A stretch of 64,000 nt of DNA, from contig NZ_RCNS01000003.1 in NCBI RefSeq assembly GCF_009725995.1, positions 1,309,130-1,373,129 of the forward strand, written 5' to 3'. A model generated the notes under the pieces. It saw nothing but the letters and a program-made list of their open reading frames with translations, was not told where the DNA came from and did no database searches. This DNA comes from Zobellia laminariae. Lineage in GTDB: Bacteria; Bacteroidota; Bacteroidia; Flavobacteriales; Flavobacteriaceae. The position numbers and the translations under genes were made by a program. This document shows, in pieces, positions 52,291 through 61,480 of this stretch (positions within the stretch are counted from its first letter, which is position 1; each line of letters opens with the position of its first letter).

Positions 52291-53451
52291 ATGACCTTGA
52301 CCGATTCCCTTGTTGATTTTTTTTTAGAGACCCGCAAACACACTGAAAACATTTGCGAACCTCTAGAAATCGAAGACTATGTAGTGCAACCTATTGTAGA
52401 TGTTTCTCCACCAAAATGGCACTTAGGGCATACGACTTGGTTTTTTGAAGAATTTATTCTTAAGCCCCATTTTAAGGGCTATATGATTTTTGACGAAGAT
52501 TTCTCCTTTGTGTTCAACAGCTATTATGAAACCGTAGGCAAACGGGTGGTACGTTCTGACCGTGGCAATCTATCAAGACCTTCGGTAGAAAGTGTTTATG
52601 CATACCGCACGCATGTAACCCAAGCCATTAAAAATCTATTTAGCGCAACGCAAACACAAGAATTATATGACCTATTAGAAATAGGCATACATCATGAGAA
52701 ACAGCATCAAGAATTACTCTTGACTGACATTAAATTTATTCTGGGCAACAATCCTCTACTCCCAATCTACTCTGATAGTTTTACAGAACATCTTATTGAA
52801 ACTGAATCCCAAGAATGGATTTCTATGGATGAAGGCATTTACGAAATTGGTCATAATTCGGACGCGTTCTGTTATGATAATGAGCTAGGCAGGCACAAGG
52901 TATATTTACATCCCTTTAAAATAGCTAGCAATTTAATTACCAATCAAGAATATATTGAATTTATAGAAGCAGGAGGTTACAAAAAATTTGATCTCTGGCA
53001 TGCCGAAGGTTGGGACTGGGTGAATCAGAATGGAATTTCTGCTCCCTTATATTGGCATTTAATTGATGGAGTTTGGCATAATTATACACTAAACGGACTT
53101 CAGAAAGTTACACCCGAAGCCCCTGTTACGCATATTTCATACTTTGAAGCGTTTGCTTTTGCACAATGGAAAGGATGCCGTCTTGCCACTGAATTTGAGT
53201 GGGAAGCCGCCCAATCTAATTTCTCTTGGGGCCAACGATGGGAATGGACCGAAAGCGCCTACCTACCCTATCCCTTCTACAAAAAAGCGGACGGAGCTCT
53301 TGGAGAATATAACGGCAAGTTTATGGTAAATCAAAAAGTATTGCGAGGAGGATCTGTCGCAACTCCCATACGCCATACAAGACCTACCTATCGTAATTTC
53401 TTTCAGACTAGTCTACGATGGCAATACACCGGATTACGATTAGCCAAATAA
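52291..53451 (+). CDS. egtB: ergothioneine biosynthesis protein EgtB-like sulfoxide synthase
   Basis: 386 residues. An N-terminal DinB-like helical bundle holds the iron ligands H47 (KWHLGHTTW), H135 and H139 (HHEKQHQE), and a C-terminal formylglycine-generating-enzyme-like domain ends RPTYRNFFQTSLRWQYTGLRLA. The enzyme joins hercynine with a thiol under O2. The C-terminal pattern resembles forms that may use cysteine directly; EgtA and EgtC, needed for the gamma-glutamylcysteine route, are not visible here. It is followed by egtD, 48 bp on. Confidence 0.9.
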   Translation: MTLTDSLVDFFLETRKHTENICEPLEIEDYVVQPIVDVSPPKWHLGHTTWFFEEFILKPHFKGYMIFDEDFSFVFNSYYETVGKRVVRSDRGNLSRPSVESVYAYRTHVTQAIKNLFSATQTQELYDLLEIGIHHEKQHQELLLTDIKFILGNNPLLPIYSDSFTEHLIETESQEWISMDEGIYEIGHNSDAFCYDNELGRHKVYLHPFKIASNLITNQEYIEFIEAGGYKKFDLWHAEGWDWVNQNGISAPLYWHLIDGVWHNYTLNGLQKVTPEAPVTHISYFEAFAFAQWKGCRLATEFEWEAAQSNFSWGQRWEWTESAYLPYPFYKKADGALGEYNGKFMVNQKVLRGGSVATPIRHTRPTYRNFFQTSLRWQYTGLRLAK

Positions 53452-53499
53452 TTTTTATATCATACGTATAGTTTTCTGATAATTTCCGACTTAAACAGC

Positions 53500-54471
53500 A
53501 TGCAAAAATCAACCAAAGCAATTTTTACAACCCAATTTGAAGAAGAAGTTCATGCTGGTTTGACTGATTTCCCCAAACATTTATCATCTAAATACTTTTA
53601 TGATGAAAAAGGAGATAAGCTGTTTCAGGATATAATGAATATGCCAGAATACTATCTGACGCAAAAGGAATATGATATTCTTTTGAACCATACGGCAGAA
53701 ATATCAGAGCTATTTTCTTCGGGAAATCCTAAATTTAAACTTATTGAATTAGGGGCTGGTGATGGTAAAAAGACTAAAATTCTACTAAAATATTTATCTG
53801 AAAACGGTTTCGATTTTAAATACCAACCTATAGACATAAGTCAGAATGTACTTAATGGTCTGGAAAAATCACTCCAAAAAGAGTTACCAAACGTTACGGT
53901 AGAACCTCAACAAGGCACTTATTTTGAAGCCTTAGAAGAAATCAATTCAGAAAACGGAACTAAGAAGGTTATTCTGTTTTTAGGCTCAAACATTGGAAAC
54001 TTACTTCATGAACAGGCTATAGATTTTCTTAAAAGTGTTCAAGAACTCATGCAAGACGAAGATTTGTTTTTCATAGGTTTTGATATGAAGAAAAACCCGC
54101 AAACTATACTAGACGCCTATAATGACCAGACCGGTATTACCGCAGCATTTAATAAAAATGTTTTGGCTAGAATTAACAATGAGCTAGGTGGTAATTTTGA
54201 TTTGGATAAATTTCTTCACTGGGAAGTCTACGACCCAGAAACCGGTACTGCAAAGAGCTACTTAGTGTCTAAAGAAGACCAGACTGTAAGTATTGACAGC
54301 TTAGACGTACTAATTGATTTTAAACAATGGGAGACAATACACACTGAAATCTCTCAAAAATACGATGATAAAGTAGTTGCTTGGTTAGCGGAAGAAGCTG
54401 GTCTAAAAATAGAAACAGAGTTTTCCGACTCAGAGAAGTTCTACAAGAATTTTGTACTGAGAAAAAGATAA
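53500..54471 (+). CDS. egtD: L-histidine N-alpha-methyltransferase
   Basis: 323 residues, SAM-dependent trimethylation of histidine to hercynine. N-terminal YFYDEKGDKLFQDIMNMPEYYLTQKE is a family signature; SAM motif LIELGAGDGKKTKILL near residue 85 and LFLGSNIGNL near 160; FDMKKNPQTILDAYND completes the match. Works with EgtB; the cluster directly uses the SAM made by MetK. Confidence 0.94.
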   Translation: MQKSTKAIFTTQFEEEVHAGLTDFPKHLSSKYFYDEKGDKLFQDIMNMPEYYLTQKEYDILLNHTAEISELFSSGNPKFKLIELGAGDGKKTKILLKYLSENGFDFKYQPIDISQNVLNGLEKSLQKELPNVTVEPQQGTYFEALEEINSENGTKKVILFLGSNIGNLLHEQAIDFLKSVQELMQDEDLFFIGFDMKKNPQTILDAYNDQTGITAAFNKNVLARINNELGGNFDLDKFLHWEVYDPETGTAKSYLVSKEDQTVSIDSLDVLIDFKQWETIHTEISQKYDDKVVAWLAEEAGLKIETEFSDSEKFYKNFVLRKR

Positions 54472-54537
54472 CAATACTTACTCATCAAACCACAGTGATA
54501 ATGTGCCATCTAACAGTTGGCTCTTAAATTATTTGAT

Positions 54538-54819
54538 ATGAAAGCAATTTGGAACGGTACGGTAATAGCCGAGAGTGATGAAACAGTAGTGGTAGAAAAC
54601 AATCATTATTTTCCTGCTGAAAGCATCAAAAAAGAACACTTTAAAACCAGTCAAACACATACTACTTGCCCGTGGAAAGGCCAAGCCCATTATTACACCT
54701 TAGCGGTAGATGGCAAAGAAAATGCTGATGCAGCGTGGTATTATCCAGAAGTGAGTCCGCTTGCCAAAGGAATTAAAGGACGTGTGGCTTTCTGGAAAGG
54801 AGTTATTGTAGAAGCTTAA
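54538..54819 (+). CDS. DUF427 domain protein
   Basis: 93 residues, MKAIWNGTVIAESDETVVVENNHYFP, then HTTCPWKGQAHYYTL and WYYPEVSPLAKGIKGRVAFWKGV, matching the DUF427 pattern. A TTG at 54517 would add seven residues and is less likely than the ATG at 54538. Third gene of the ergothioneine cluster; biochemical role unknown. Confidence 0.85.
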   Translation: MKAIWNGTVIAESDETVVVENNHYFPAESIKKEHFKTSQTHTTCPWKGQAHYYTLAVDGKENADAAWYYPEVSPLAKGIKGRVAFWKGVIVEA

Positions 54820-54850
54820 GAAATACAACTATCAACTCAATTGATTATAA

Positions 54851-54884
54851 AAAAAGCCGGAACATGAAAATGTTCCGGCTTTCT
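54851..54884. terminator. terminator between ergothioneine cluster and glycogen-binding-like gene
   Basis: Perfect 12-bp stem AAAGCCGGAACA/TGTTCCGGCTTT (54853-54864, 54871-54882), loop TGAAAA, serving converging genes. Confidence 0.88.
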
Positions 54885-54904
54885 ATATTTATCTAACGAA
54901 AAGA

Positions 54905-55204
54905 TTATAGATCCAGAACGGCATTTTCGCCACCTGCAAAATCATTCCACTGGTAACGATCAGCTTCTGCCTCGTTTACATAGTTTCCGTCTACGATATA
55001 CTTAAATTCAAAAGAAGTTTCTTTAGGAAGCTCTATAGTACCTTTAAAGTTACCATTTTTTAATTTCTTCAATGCACTTGCCTTGTTAGCTTTCCAATTG
55101 TTGAAATCACCTACAACTGCTACTTTTGTTGCTTCTTCCGCAGGAACTGTAAAAGTTACTTTACACACGGGTTTTGTTTTTAAATACTGTTTTGAAATTG
55201 CCAT
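54905..55204 (-). CDS. isoamylase early-set / CBM48-like small protein
   Basis: 99 residues consisting of a single glycogen-binding-like (AMPK-beta/CBM48) module: CKVTFTVPAEEATKVAVVGD, FNNWKANKASALKKLKNG and FEFKYIVDGNYVNEAEADRY. No signal peptide, so cytoplasmic. Carbohydrate binding is inferred; stand-alone copies are frequent in Bacteroidota. Confidence 0.85.
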   Translation of the reverse strand: MAISKQYLKTKPVCKVTFTVPAEEATKVAVVGDFNNWKANKASALKKLKNGNFKGTIELPKETSFEFKYIVDGNYVNEAEADRYQWNDFAGGENAVLDL

Positions 55205-55372
55205 TATGTATTATTTTAAATTGATTTTTGTTTCCCTAATTAGAAGGCAAAACTAATATATTAAAATGCTCATATACAATGATTAACGCATTTTTATCAT
55301 TTTCGCAATATTCACTTAACAAATAGTGTGTAGACGTAAAAAAAGAGTCTATATTCTTTACTTTATCAAGCT

Positions 55373-56461
55373 CTATATTGCTGTCCTTAAGATTTTTACA
55401 ACCTCATTAATATCTTCTTCGGTGTTATAGAAATGAAAACTAAATCTAATACCTTCACCACGCTGAGAACAAATGACCCCATTCTCGGTTAGATTCTTAA
55501 ATAATGCGTCATCTCCCTTAATATTAAATATGGTACTATGCTCTTCTTTTCCAACAATTACCTTGGATAAAAGACCTAATTGACCTAGCTCTTGTTGCGC
55601 CTTGGTTGAGAGTATTTTTAATTGCCCCTCAATTGCTTGTTTACCTAAAGTGTTCAAATACTCTAGAGAAAATTTTAAACTTCCAAAAGTTAACGTATCT
55701 AAATGTCCTGGTTCAAAATGATTAGCAAATGGTATTCTATCCCTAGCCCCTAAATCATGTCTTGAAGCATTAAAACCTATTACACGTACATTAAAGACTT
55801 CCTCAACTCCATCCTTAAATAACATAAATCCATTTCCGTAACCAGATAACAACCACTTATATGCACTTGCTCCAAGAACGTCTATTGGTGAACTTTCGAA
55901 ATCAAAATCTTCAGTTCCGCAGAACTGTGTCCCATCCGCAATAATCTTCAAGTTAGGAAATTCTGATTTAACTTTTGTAAGAAAATTCATATTAATTTTA
56001 AATCCATCAGTCCACTGAACTAAACTTAAAGCCAATATGGATATATCATCTTTCCTAATTGTATCCAGAATGTTCTCCTCTAAATTTTCATTCAATTCTA
56101 CATAAGAGACTTCAAAACCCCTATATTCAAAAGACCAGTTCACAGACGGATAATCGTCTTTTATTAAAAGTACTTTATGCTTTCTATCCAGTCCTTCCAG
56201 AAGCATATTTAACCCAAGTGAGAAATTTTGAACTAAGGATGTGTTCTCTTTTTTCGCACCAAAAAAATTAGCTACAGTTTCGCGAGTTTCCGAAACTGTT
56301 TTCATAGCCACATTGTTTCTAAAGTTACTACCTCCTATTAAATAATCTAAGTCATGTTCTTGCCTCCACTCCATTAAATCATCACTAAGTAATCCTGCCG
56401 AAGCAGTATTTGCATATATGTACTGACTTAGAACAGGAAAGTGTTTTCGGGTATTTTTCAT
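55373..56461 (-). CDS. class V-fold PLP-dependent enzyme (cysteine desulfurase/EgtE-like)
   Basis: 362 residues of fold type I, class V aminotransferase group. PLP lysine in GASAYKWLLSGYGNGFM (about residue 205); IIADGTQFCGTEDFD carries the ring-stacking and Asp residues; RFSFHFYNTEEDINEVVKIL at the C-terminus. Two genes away from egtB-egtD, it may supply the missing C-S lyase (EgtE) that ends ergothioneine synthesis, though another desulfurase or kynureninase-like role is possible. Transcribed separately from the cluster and opposite to it. Confidence 0.7.
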   Translation of the reverse strand: MKNTRKHFPVLSQYIYANTASAGLLSDDLMEWRQEHDLDYLIGGSNFRNNVAMKTVSETRETVANFFGAKKENTSLVQNFSLGLNMLLEGLDRKHKVLLIKDDYPSVNWSFEYRGFEVSYVELNENLEENILDTIRKDDISILALSLVQWTDGFKINMNFLTKVKSEFPNLKIIADGTQFCGTEDFDFESSPIDVLGASAYKWLLSGYGNGFMLFKDGVEEVFNVRVIGFNASRHDLGARDRIPFANHFEPGHLDTLTFGSLKFSLEYLNTLGKQAIEGQLKILSTKAQQELGQLGLLSKVIVGKEEHSTIFNIKGDDALFKNLTENGVICSQRGEGIRFSFHFYNTEEDINEVVKILRTAI

Positions 56462-56489
56462 CTGGTATTTTCTGTGTCGGCAATTGCCT

Positions 56490-56497
56490 TATCTTTG
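56490..56497 (+). promoter_or_regulatory. -7 box of the 2TM-folA promoter
   Basis: TATCTTTG matches TAnnTTTG, 22 bp before the ATG. TTTTCTGTG about 20 bp upstream is a plausible -33 region. Confidence 0.5.
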
Positions 56498-56519
56498 TAG
56501 ACTAAAGGTAACGATTCGT

Positions 56520-56909
56520 ATGTTCTCTAAAAACAAAAACCGATCTGAAGTAGATCTTGAGCAACACGAAATGCTCGAAAACGCCCAAACACGCATCAAG
56601 CAAAAGAAGCGTCTATACGTTCATTTTGTAATCTTTCTTATTGGTAGTGTCTTTATGATTCTAATTAATAAGATTCTAAAATATGGTGATACCTATGATT
56701 GGTTCATCTGGTGCATTACCTTCTGGGCCTTCTTATTTATCATTCATGCTTTTAATGTTTTTATCACACAAAAATTCATGGGTAAGGACTGGGAACGCGC
56801 TCAACGCGAAAAACTTGTAGCCAAACAAAAGAAACGTATTTCAGAAATACAAAAAGAGATAGAGACCGATTTTCCGCTTGCTAAAATCAACAAAAAGATT
56901 GAACCATGA
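56520..56909 (+). CDS. 2TM domain membrane protein
   Basis: 129 residues starting MFSKNKNRSEVDLEQHEMLE. Two transmembrane helices (about 35-53 and 66-85) flanked by basic, coiled-coil-like segments (RIKQKKRLYVHFVIF, EKLVAKQKKRISEIQKEIE) give the 2TM-domain pattern. Its stop overlaps the folA start by four bases (ATGA). Function unknown; a longer start at 56484 precedes the promoter -7 box and is rejected. Confidence 0.75.
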   Translation: MFSKNKNRSEVDLEQHEMLENAQTRIKQKKRLYVHFVIFLIGSVFMILINKILKYGDTYDWFIWCITFWAFLFIIHAFNVFITQKFMGKDWERAQREKLVAKQKKRISEIQKEIETDFPLAKINKKIEP

Positions 56910-57406
56910 ACAACACCATAGCCATGATTGCAGCAGCGGCCGAAGATAATGCCTTAGGGAAGGACAATGACCTTCTGTGGCATTTACCGGATGACTTTAA
57001 AAGGTTTAAAAACCTTACCTCTGGCCATACCATTATTATGGGCCGAAAAACATACGAGAGTTTCCCTAAGCCACTTCCAAATCGCAAACATGTGATTATT
57101 ACAAGGGATAAAAACTACACCGTAGGTTACGACGCATGTGTTGTGGTGCATTCCTTACCTGAAGCTTTGGAACTTGTAAAAGATGAGCCGTTATCCTTTA
57201 TAATAGGAGGCGGTGAAATTTATAAATTAGGAATGGAGTTAGCCAATAAAATTGAACTGACCCGTGTACATGGTACTTTTGAAGATGCCGATACGTTTTT
57301 TCCGGAAATAGATGAAACTATTTGGGAGCTTGCTACCGAGCAGTACCATCCAAAAGATGAAAAACACAAATACGCGTTTACATATCTTACCTATCTAAAA
57401 ATCTAG
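56906..57406 (+). CDS. folA: dihydrofolate reductase
   Basis: 166 residues regenerating tetrahydrofolate after the ThyA reaction. Motifs: MIAAAAEDNALGKDNDLLWHLPDDF, HTIIMGRKTYESF, IGGGEIYKLGM and a C-terminal ELTRVHGTFEDADTFFP. Translationally coupled to the 2TM gene. Its last 12 bp overlap the converging murI gene. Confidence 0.95.
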   Translation: MNNTIAMIAAAAEDNALGKDNDLLWHLPDDFKRFKNLTSGHTIIMGRKTYESFPKPLPNRKHVIITRDKNYTVGYDACVVVHSLPEALELVKDEPLSFIIGGGEIYKLGMELANKIELTRVHGTFEDADTFFPEIDETIWELATEQYHPKDEKHKYAFTYLTYLKI

Positions 57407-58183
57407 TTGACCTACCAAAATATTATTGGCTACGCCTTCAACAAAGCTTTTTAATACATCTGGATTTACATTGGTATAAAACTGATGCTTTACAAGTTTT
57501 TCAGAAGTATTCAGAATATCGTTTTTTTCTAAAATAGCTTTCACTTGCCTAGCTACCGCCTCACCTGAATCAATGATTTTTACATGAACCGGTAACACCC
57601 TTTTTAATACAGGAATCAAATACGGATAGTGCGTACAGCCCAACACTAAACAATCCATACCCTGATCAAGCATTGGTTCTACATAGGTGTTCAAAAGCAA
57701 CCTGGTTTCTTCCGCATCTACTTTACCGTTTTCTATTAACGGAACTAAACCTGTACCTTCTTGCTCTATTACTTTAATACCATGGGCATGGTTTTCTGAA
57801 GTGCTATGAAAAAGGCTACTAGAAAGCGTTCCCTTAGTTGCCAACACACCAATTGTCTTAGATTCGGATTGTAATGCAGCTGGCTTAATAGCAGGCTCTA
57901 TACCTATAAAAGGTAAACTGTAATTTGTTCTTAAGTATGAAATAGCATTTGTTGTTGCCGTATTACAGGCAACAACAATAATCTTACACCCCTTCTCTAA
58001 CAGAAGGTTTGTATTTTTTATACTAAGTTGAAGAATCTCTTCTTGAGATTTCTCCCCATAAGGTGCATTCTTACTATCCGCCAAATAGATGGTATTCTCA
58101 TTGGGTAACAGTTTTTGAATTTCTTTCCAAATGGAAGTTCCTCCTACCCCTGAATCAAAAACACCTATTGGTTGATTGCTCAT
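57395..58183 (-). CDS. murI: glutamate racemase
   Basis: 262 residues making D-glutamate for peptidoglycan. Both catalytic cysteines are present in VVACNTATTNA (near residue 72) and LGCTHYPYL (near 185); the N-terminal IGVFDSGVGGTSIW is standard. It converges on folA with a 12-bp overlap. Confidence 0.95.
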   Translation of the reverse strand: MSNQPIGVFDSGVGGTSIWKEIQKLLPNENTIYLADSKNAPYGEKSQEEILQLSIKNTNLLLEKGCKIIVVACNTATTNAISYLRTNYSLPFIGIEPAIKPAALQSESKTIGVLATKGTLSSSLFHSTSENHAHGIKVIEQEGTGLVPLIENGKVDAEETRLLLNTYVEPMLDQGMDCLVLGCTHYPYLIPVLKRVLPVHVKIIDSGEAVARQVKAILEKNDILNTSEKLVKHQFYTNVNPDVLKSFVEGVANNILVGQLDF

Positions 58184-58193
58184 AGTTATCTTT

Positions 58194-59855
58194 TTATTCT
58201 AACACCTGAACTATGGGAGTTCCCGTAGCTCCGCTCGGAAATGCAATCCCCAACAATGCAGAAACAGTAGGCGCTACGTCATCTATTTCAGTTCTTTCTA
58301 CAGTGCTACCCTGTTTAATTCCCGCTCCATAAAAAAGTAATGGAACATGCGTATCATAAATCTGCGGAGAACCATGGGTAGAACCGGTTTTAGGGTACGA
58401 AATGGTAAGAGGAGACAGCACTAGTAATACATCTCCTGAACGCTTTTGGTTATAGCCATTTTGAAGAATATAAGGAATACCATGTGTATAATCATTCTGC
58501 CACATTTGGTATGCAGTATATGTACGATCTATTCCTTTATAGGTCAACAACTCCTTAGCTATAGCTTCCTGGACCTCTTGAACACTTAAATCTAAATTCT
58601 TAATAATTTTATGATCTAGGAAATATTGGTAATTTGAAAAATTCTTAACGATATCTGTGGTACCATAGTTAAACTCTAAAAACTGATTAAAATTAGCTTT
58701 CATACTATCCCAATCAATATAATCTGCTGGTATTTTCTGATCCTTTAGGTATGAAGGAACATCAATTGCCGCATGATCCGCTGTCAAGAACACCGTATAA
58801 TCCCCTTTACCCACTTTACGATCTAATTCTTTAAATAATCGTTCCAAATCTTGGTCCAATCGTAAATATGTATCCTGCACCTCTTTGGAATTTACTCCAA
58901 ACTTATGACCCACATAATCCGTACTAGAAAAACTAACTGCTAAGAAATCAGTTATTTCATCAGACCCCAACTGTTCAGCTTCCAATGCAACTATGGCAAA
59001 ATCTGCGGTCATACTATTACCAAAAGGGGTTGCTTTCAACATTTCATATTTTCCATTCTCATCCCAAAGTTTTGGGATGTTATGAGGAAAAACAGAAGAC
59101 TTCTCTCCTTTAAACAAACCTTCATAAGCATTGTAGTCAACACCACTTTCAACGTAATCCTTAATATTTTTTAATGTCTTCCAAGGTTTCTTGTAAGCAT
59201 CAAACGATTTCTCAGCATTAAATTTTTCAACCCAACTAGGTAACTTATCCATATAGTAAGAGCTCGTAATCCATGAACCATTGCTAAACCAATAAGCTCC
59301 GTTAGCTGTATGACCACCTGGCAATATAGCTCCCCTATCTTTTAAAGCAACAGCAATAGTCTTACCTTTCATTTGGGTATGCAATCTAAGTTCGTCAGTT
59401 ACCGTGGTTACCGTCATTCTGTGTGGCGACATTTTTCCGGCATCAGAAGTTGTCCCTACTGAATTATAAGCAGGGTCCCCAGCGCAGTAAACATCATTTT
59501 CTGTAGTTTTATCATACCAATCATTACCAATTATACCGTGCATGGCAGGGGTTGTTCCGGTATATACAGATGTGTGACCAGGCCCAGTAAACGTAGGTGC
59601 ATAGTTATAATGATTGTTCTTGCAGTTAAATCCTTCGTTAACTAAACGCTTAAACCCATCATCACCATATTGATCCCAGAAACGGGTGATGTAATCATAC
59701 CTCATCTGATCCACAATTATACCAACTACCAGTTTGGGATTGGTTTTTAATGGCGTCTCACTTTGTTCTTTAGATTTTTTCTGACCGAAGGAGCTGGATG
59801 GCAAAAAAGAGATTGTAAATACTGAGAAAAATAAGATGAAATAATTCCTGCACAT
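58194..59855 (-). CDS. alkaline phosphatase superfamily protein, PafA type
   Basis: 553 residues with a signal peptide (FILFFSVFTISFLPSSSFGQ). The nucleophile Thr lies in PTFTGPGHTSVYTG, a metal Asp in IIVDQMRYDY, phosphate-binding Asn in HGIIGNDWYD, KDR in VALKDRGAILPGG and metal ligands in LTADHAAIDVP. These fit PafA, the Ca2+-activated periplasmic phosphomonoesterase of Flavobacteriia. Ends 10 bp before murI starts. Confidence 0.9.
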   Translation of the reverse strand: MCRNYFILFFSVFTISFLPSSSFGQKKSKEQSETPLKTNPKLVVGIIVDQMRYDYITRFWDQYGDDGFKRLVNEGFNCKNNHYNYAPTFTGPGHTSVYTGTTPAMHGIIGNDWYDKTTENDVYCAGDPAYNSVGTTSDAGKMSPHRMTVTTVTDELRLHTQMKGKTIAVALKDRGAILPGGHTANGAYWFSNGSWITSSYYMDKLPSWVEKFNAEKSFDAYKKPWKTLKNIKDYVESGVDYNAYEGLFKGEKSSVFPHNIPKLWDENGKYEMLKATPFGNSMTADFAIVALEAEQLGSDEITDFLAVSFSSTDYVGHKFGVNSKEVQDTYLRLDQDLERLFKELDRKVGKGDYTVFLTADHAAIDVPSYLKDQKIPADYIDWDSMKANFNQFLEFNYGTTDIVKNFSNYQYFLDHKIIKNLDLSVQEVQEAIAKELLTYKGIDRTYTAYQMWQNDYTHGIPYILQNGYNQKRSGDVLLVLSPLTISYPKTGSTHGSPQIYDTHVPLLFYGAGIKQGSTVERTEIDDVAPTVSALLGIAFPSGATGTPIVQVLE

Positions 59856-59935
59856 AGTTGTTTTGTTGAGATAACAAAAGTAAAGAAATTCCTCTTTTAA
59901 ACTAAAAATGCAAGTTAAATGAAATCCTTTATTGC

Positions 59936-59943
59936 TATTTTTG
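59936..59943 (+). promoter_or_regulatory. -7 box of the Mla-type ABC operon
   Basis: TATTTTTG, 24 bp before the permease ATG at 59968. It lies downstream of an alternative upstream TTG start, which supports using the later ATG. Confidence 0.45.
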
Positions 59944-59967
59944 TTAGGATATACCTATTTTCATCCC

Positions 59968-60708
59968 ATGAAACACCTAGCATCGATTGGCAGATATGCC
60001 ATTATGATAAAAGAGGTCTTTAAGAAACCTACAAAATGGCGCATTATGAAAGCGCTCATTTTGAAAGAAATAGACGAACTTATTTTTGGATCACTGGGTA
60101 TCATTATTTTTATTTCGTTCTTTATTGGAGCTGTAATAACTATACAGACTGCATTGAACCTTACCAATCCAATAATACCAAAATACCTTATTGGTTTTAC
60201 CGCAAGACAATCACTGATTTTAGAATTCTCCCCAACTTTTGTTTCCATCGTAATGGCTGGTAAAGTGGGGTCTTACATTACATCAAGCATAGGTTCTATG
60301 CGTGTAACCGAACAGATAGATGCTCTAGACGTTATGGGTGTTAATGCACTCAACTATCTTGTCTTTCCTAAAATCATTGCCATGCTTTTTTATCCGTTTG
60401 CTATAGCCATATCAATGTTCGTTGGTATTTCTGGTGGATGGATTGCAGGAGTTTTTGGCGGATTTCTTACCAGTGCCGATTTTGTTGAAGGTCTTCAGTT
60501 AGACTTCTCGCCATTTCAAGTCACCTATGCTTTTATAAAAACATTAGTATTTGCATTTGTTTTGGCTACAGTACCATCTTATCATGGTTTTTATATGAAA
60601 GGTGGAGCTCTAGAAGTGGGTAAGGCCAGTACAACTGCTTTCGTGTGGACGAGCGTAGTAATTATTGTATCCAACTACATACTCACTCAACTCTTATTAG
60701 GCAAATGA
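59968..60708 (+). CDS. MlaE-type ABC transporter permease
   Basis: 246 residues, five to six transmembrane segments. The MlaE signature is visible: FFIGAVITIQTALNLTNPI, LEFSPTFVSIVMAGKVGSYI, MRVTEQIDALDVMGVNALNYL, FALATVPSYHGFYMKGGALEVGKA-like end. Part of a lipid-transport (Mla/MCE-type) system at the inner membrane. Its stop overlaps the ATPase start (ATGA). Confidence 0.88.
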   Translation: MKHLASIGRYAIMIKEVFKKPTKWRIMKALILKEIDELIFGSLGIIIFISFFIGAVITIQTALNLTNPIIPKYLIGFTARQSLILEFSPTFVSIVMAGKVGSYITSSIGSMRVTEQIDALDVMGVNALNYLVFPKIIAMLFYPFAIAISMFVGISGGWIAGVFGGFLTSADFVEGLQLDFSPFQVTYAFIKTLVFAFVLATVPSYHGFYMKGGALEVGKASTTAFVWTSVVIIVSNYILTQLLLGK

Positions 60709-61468
60709 TAGAAGTAAACGACATACACAAGTCTTTTGACGATGCCCATATTCTTAAAGGAATTACAACAAGCTTTCAAAAAGGAAAGACCAATTTAATT
60801 ATTGGACAGAGTGGGTCTGGTAAAACCGTTTTTCTGAAGTGTCTTTTAGGTCTTTTTACCCCTGAAGAAGGTACAATTAGCTACGACGGCAAAATATACA
60901 GTGAACTTACTGACGAGCAAAAAGAGACTTGCGCCAGATGGGTATGGTTTTCCAAGGTAGTGCCTTGTTTGATTCAATGTCTGTTGAAGGTAATGTAAAA
61001 TTCCCTCTAGAGATGTTTACCAAACAGTCTAAATCTGAAATGCAGGACAGAGCGGATTTTGTTCTAAAAAGAGTAAACCTTGTAGATGCACATCATAAGT
61101 TTCCTTCAGAAATTTCTGGTGGAATGCAAAAACGTGTAGCTATTGCACGTGCCATTGTAATGAATCCAAAATATCTTTTTTGCGATGAACCCAACTCAGG
61201 TCTTGACCCTAAAACGGCTATTGTAATAGATAACTTAATAAAAGAAATTACAGAGGAATATGATATCACCACGATTATCAACACTCATGATATGAACTCA
61301 GTGATGGAAATAGGAGAAAAAATTCTTTTCCTAAAGGATGGATTAAAAGCTTGGGAAGGTACTAATAAAGAAATATTTAAAACCGATAACGAGACCGTTA
61401 CCGATTTTGTGTATTCTTCTGATCTCTTTAAAAAGGTGCGTCAAATGTACATTGAGGAGAGAAATTAA
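60705..61468 (+). pseudogene. MlaF-type ABC transporter ATPase, frameshifted
   Basis: The ATPase gene is split over two frames. Frame one (from 60705) has MIEVNDIHKSFDDAHIL and Walker A IIGQSGSGKTVFLK, then becomes unrelated after DEQK. A -1 shift at the five-A run 60919-60923 restores DEQKRDLRQMGMVFQGS, the Q-loop, signature SGGMQKRVAIARA, Walker B YLFCDEPNSGLDP and H-loop INTHDM. One extra A in this run would make the gene intact at about 254 residues. It may be a sequencing error, a real mutation, or slippage at an A-run. Without repair the Walker A and signature halves are separate polypeptides and transport would fail. It belongs with the permease upstream. Confidence 0.85.
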
Positions 61469-61480
61469 ATTACACTCATT

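Noticed and set aside
55338..55372. Weak terminator after the class V PLP gene
   Set aside because: Only a 5-bp A/U stem is possible; not convincing.
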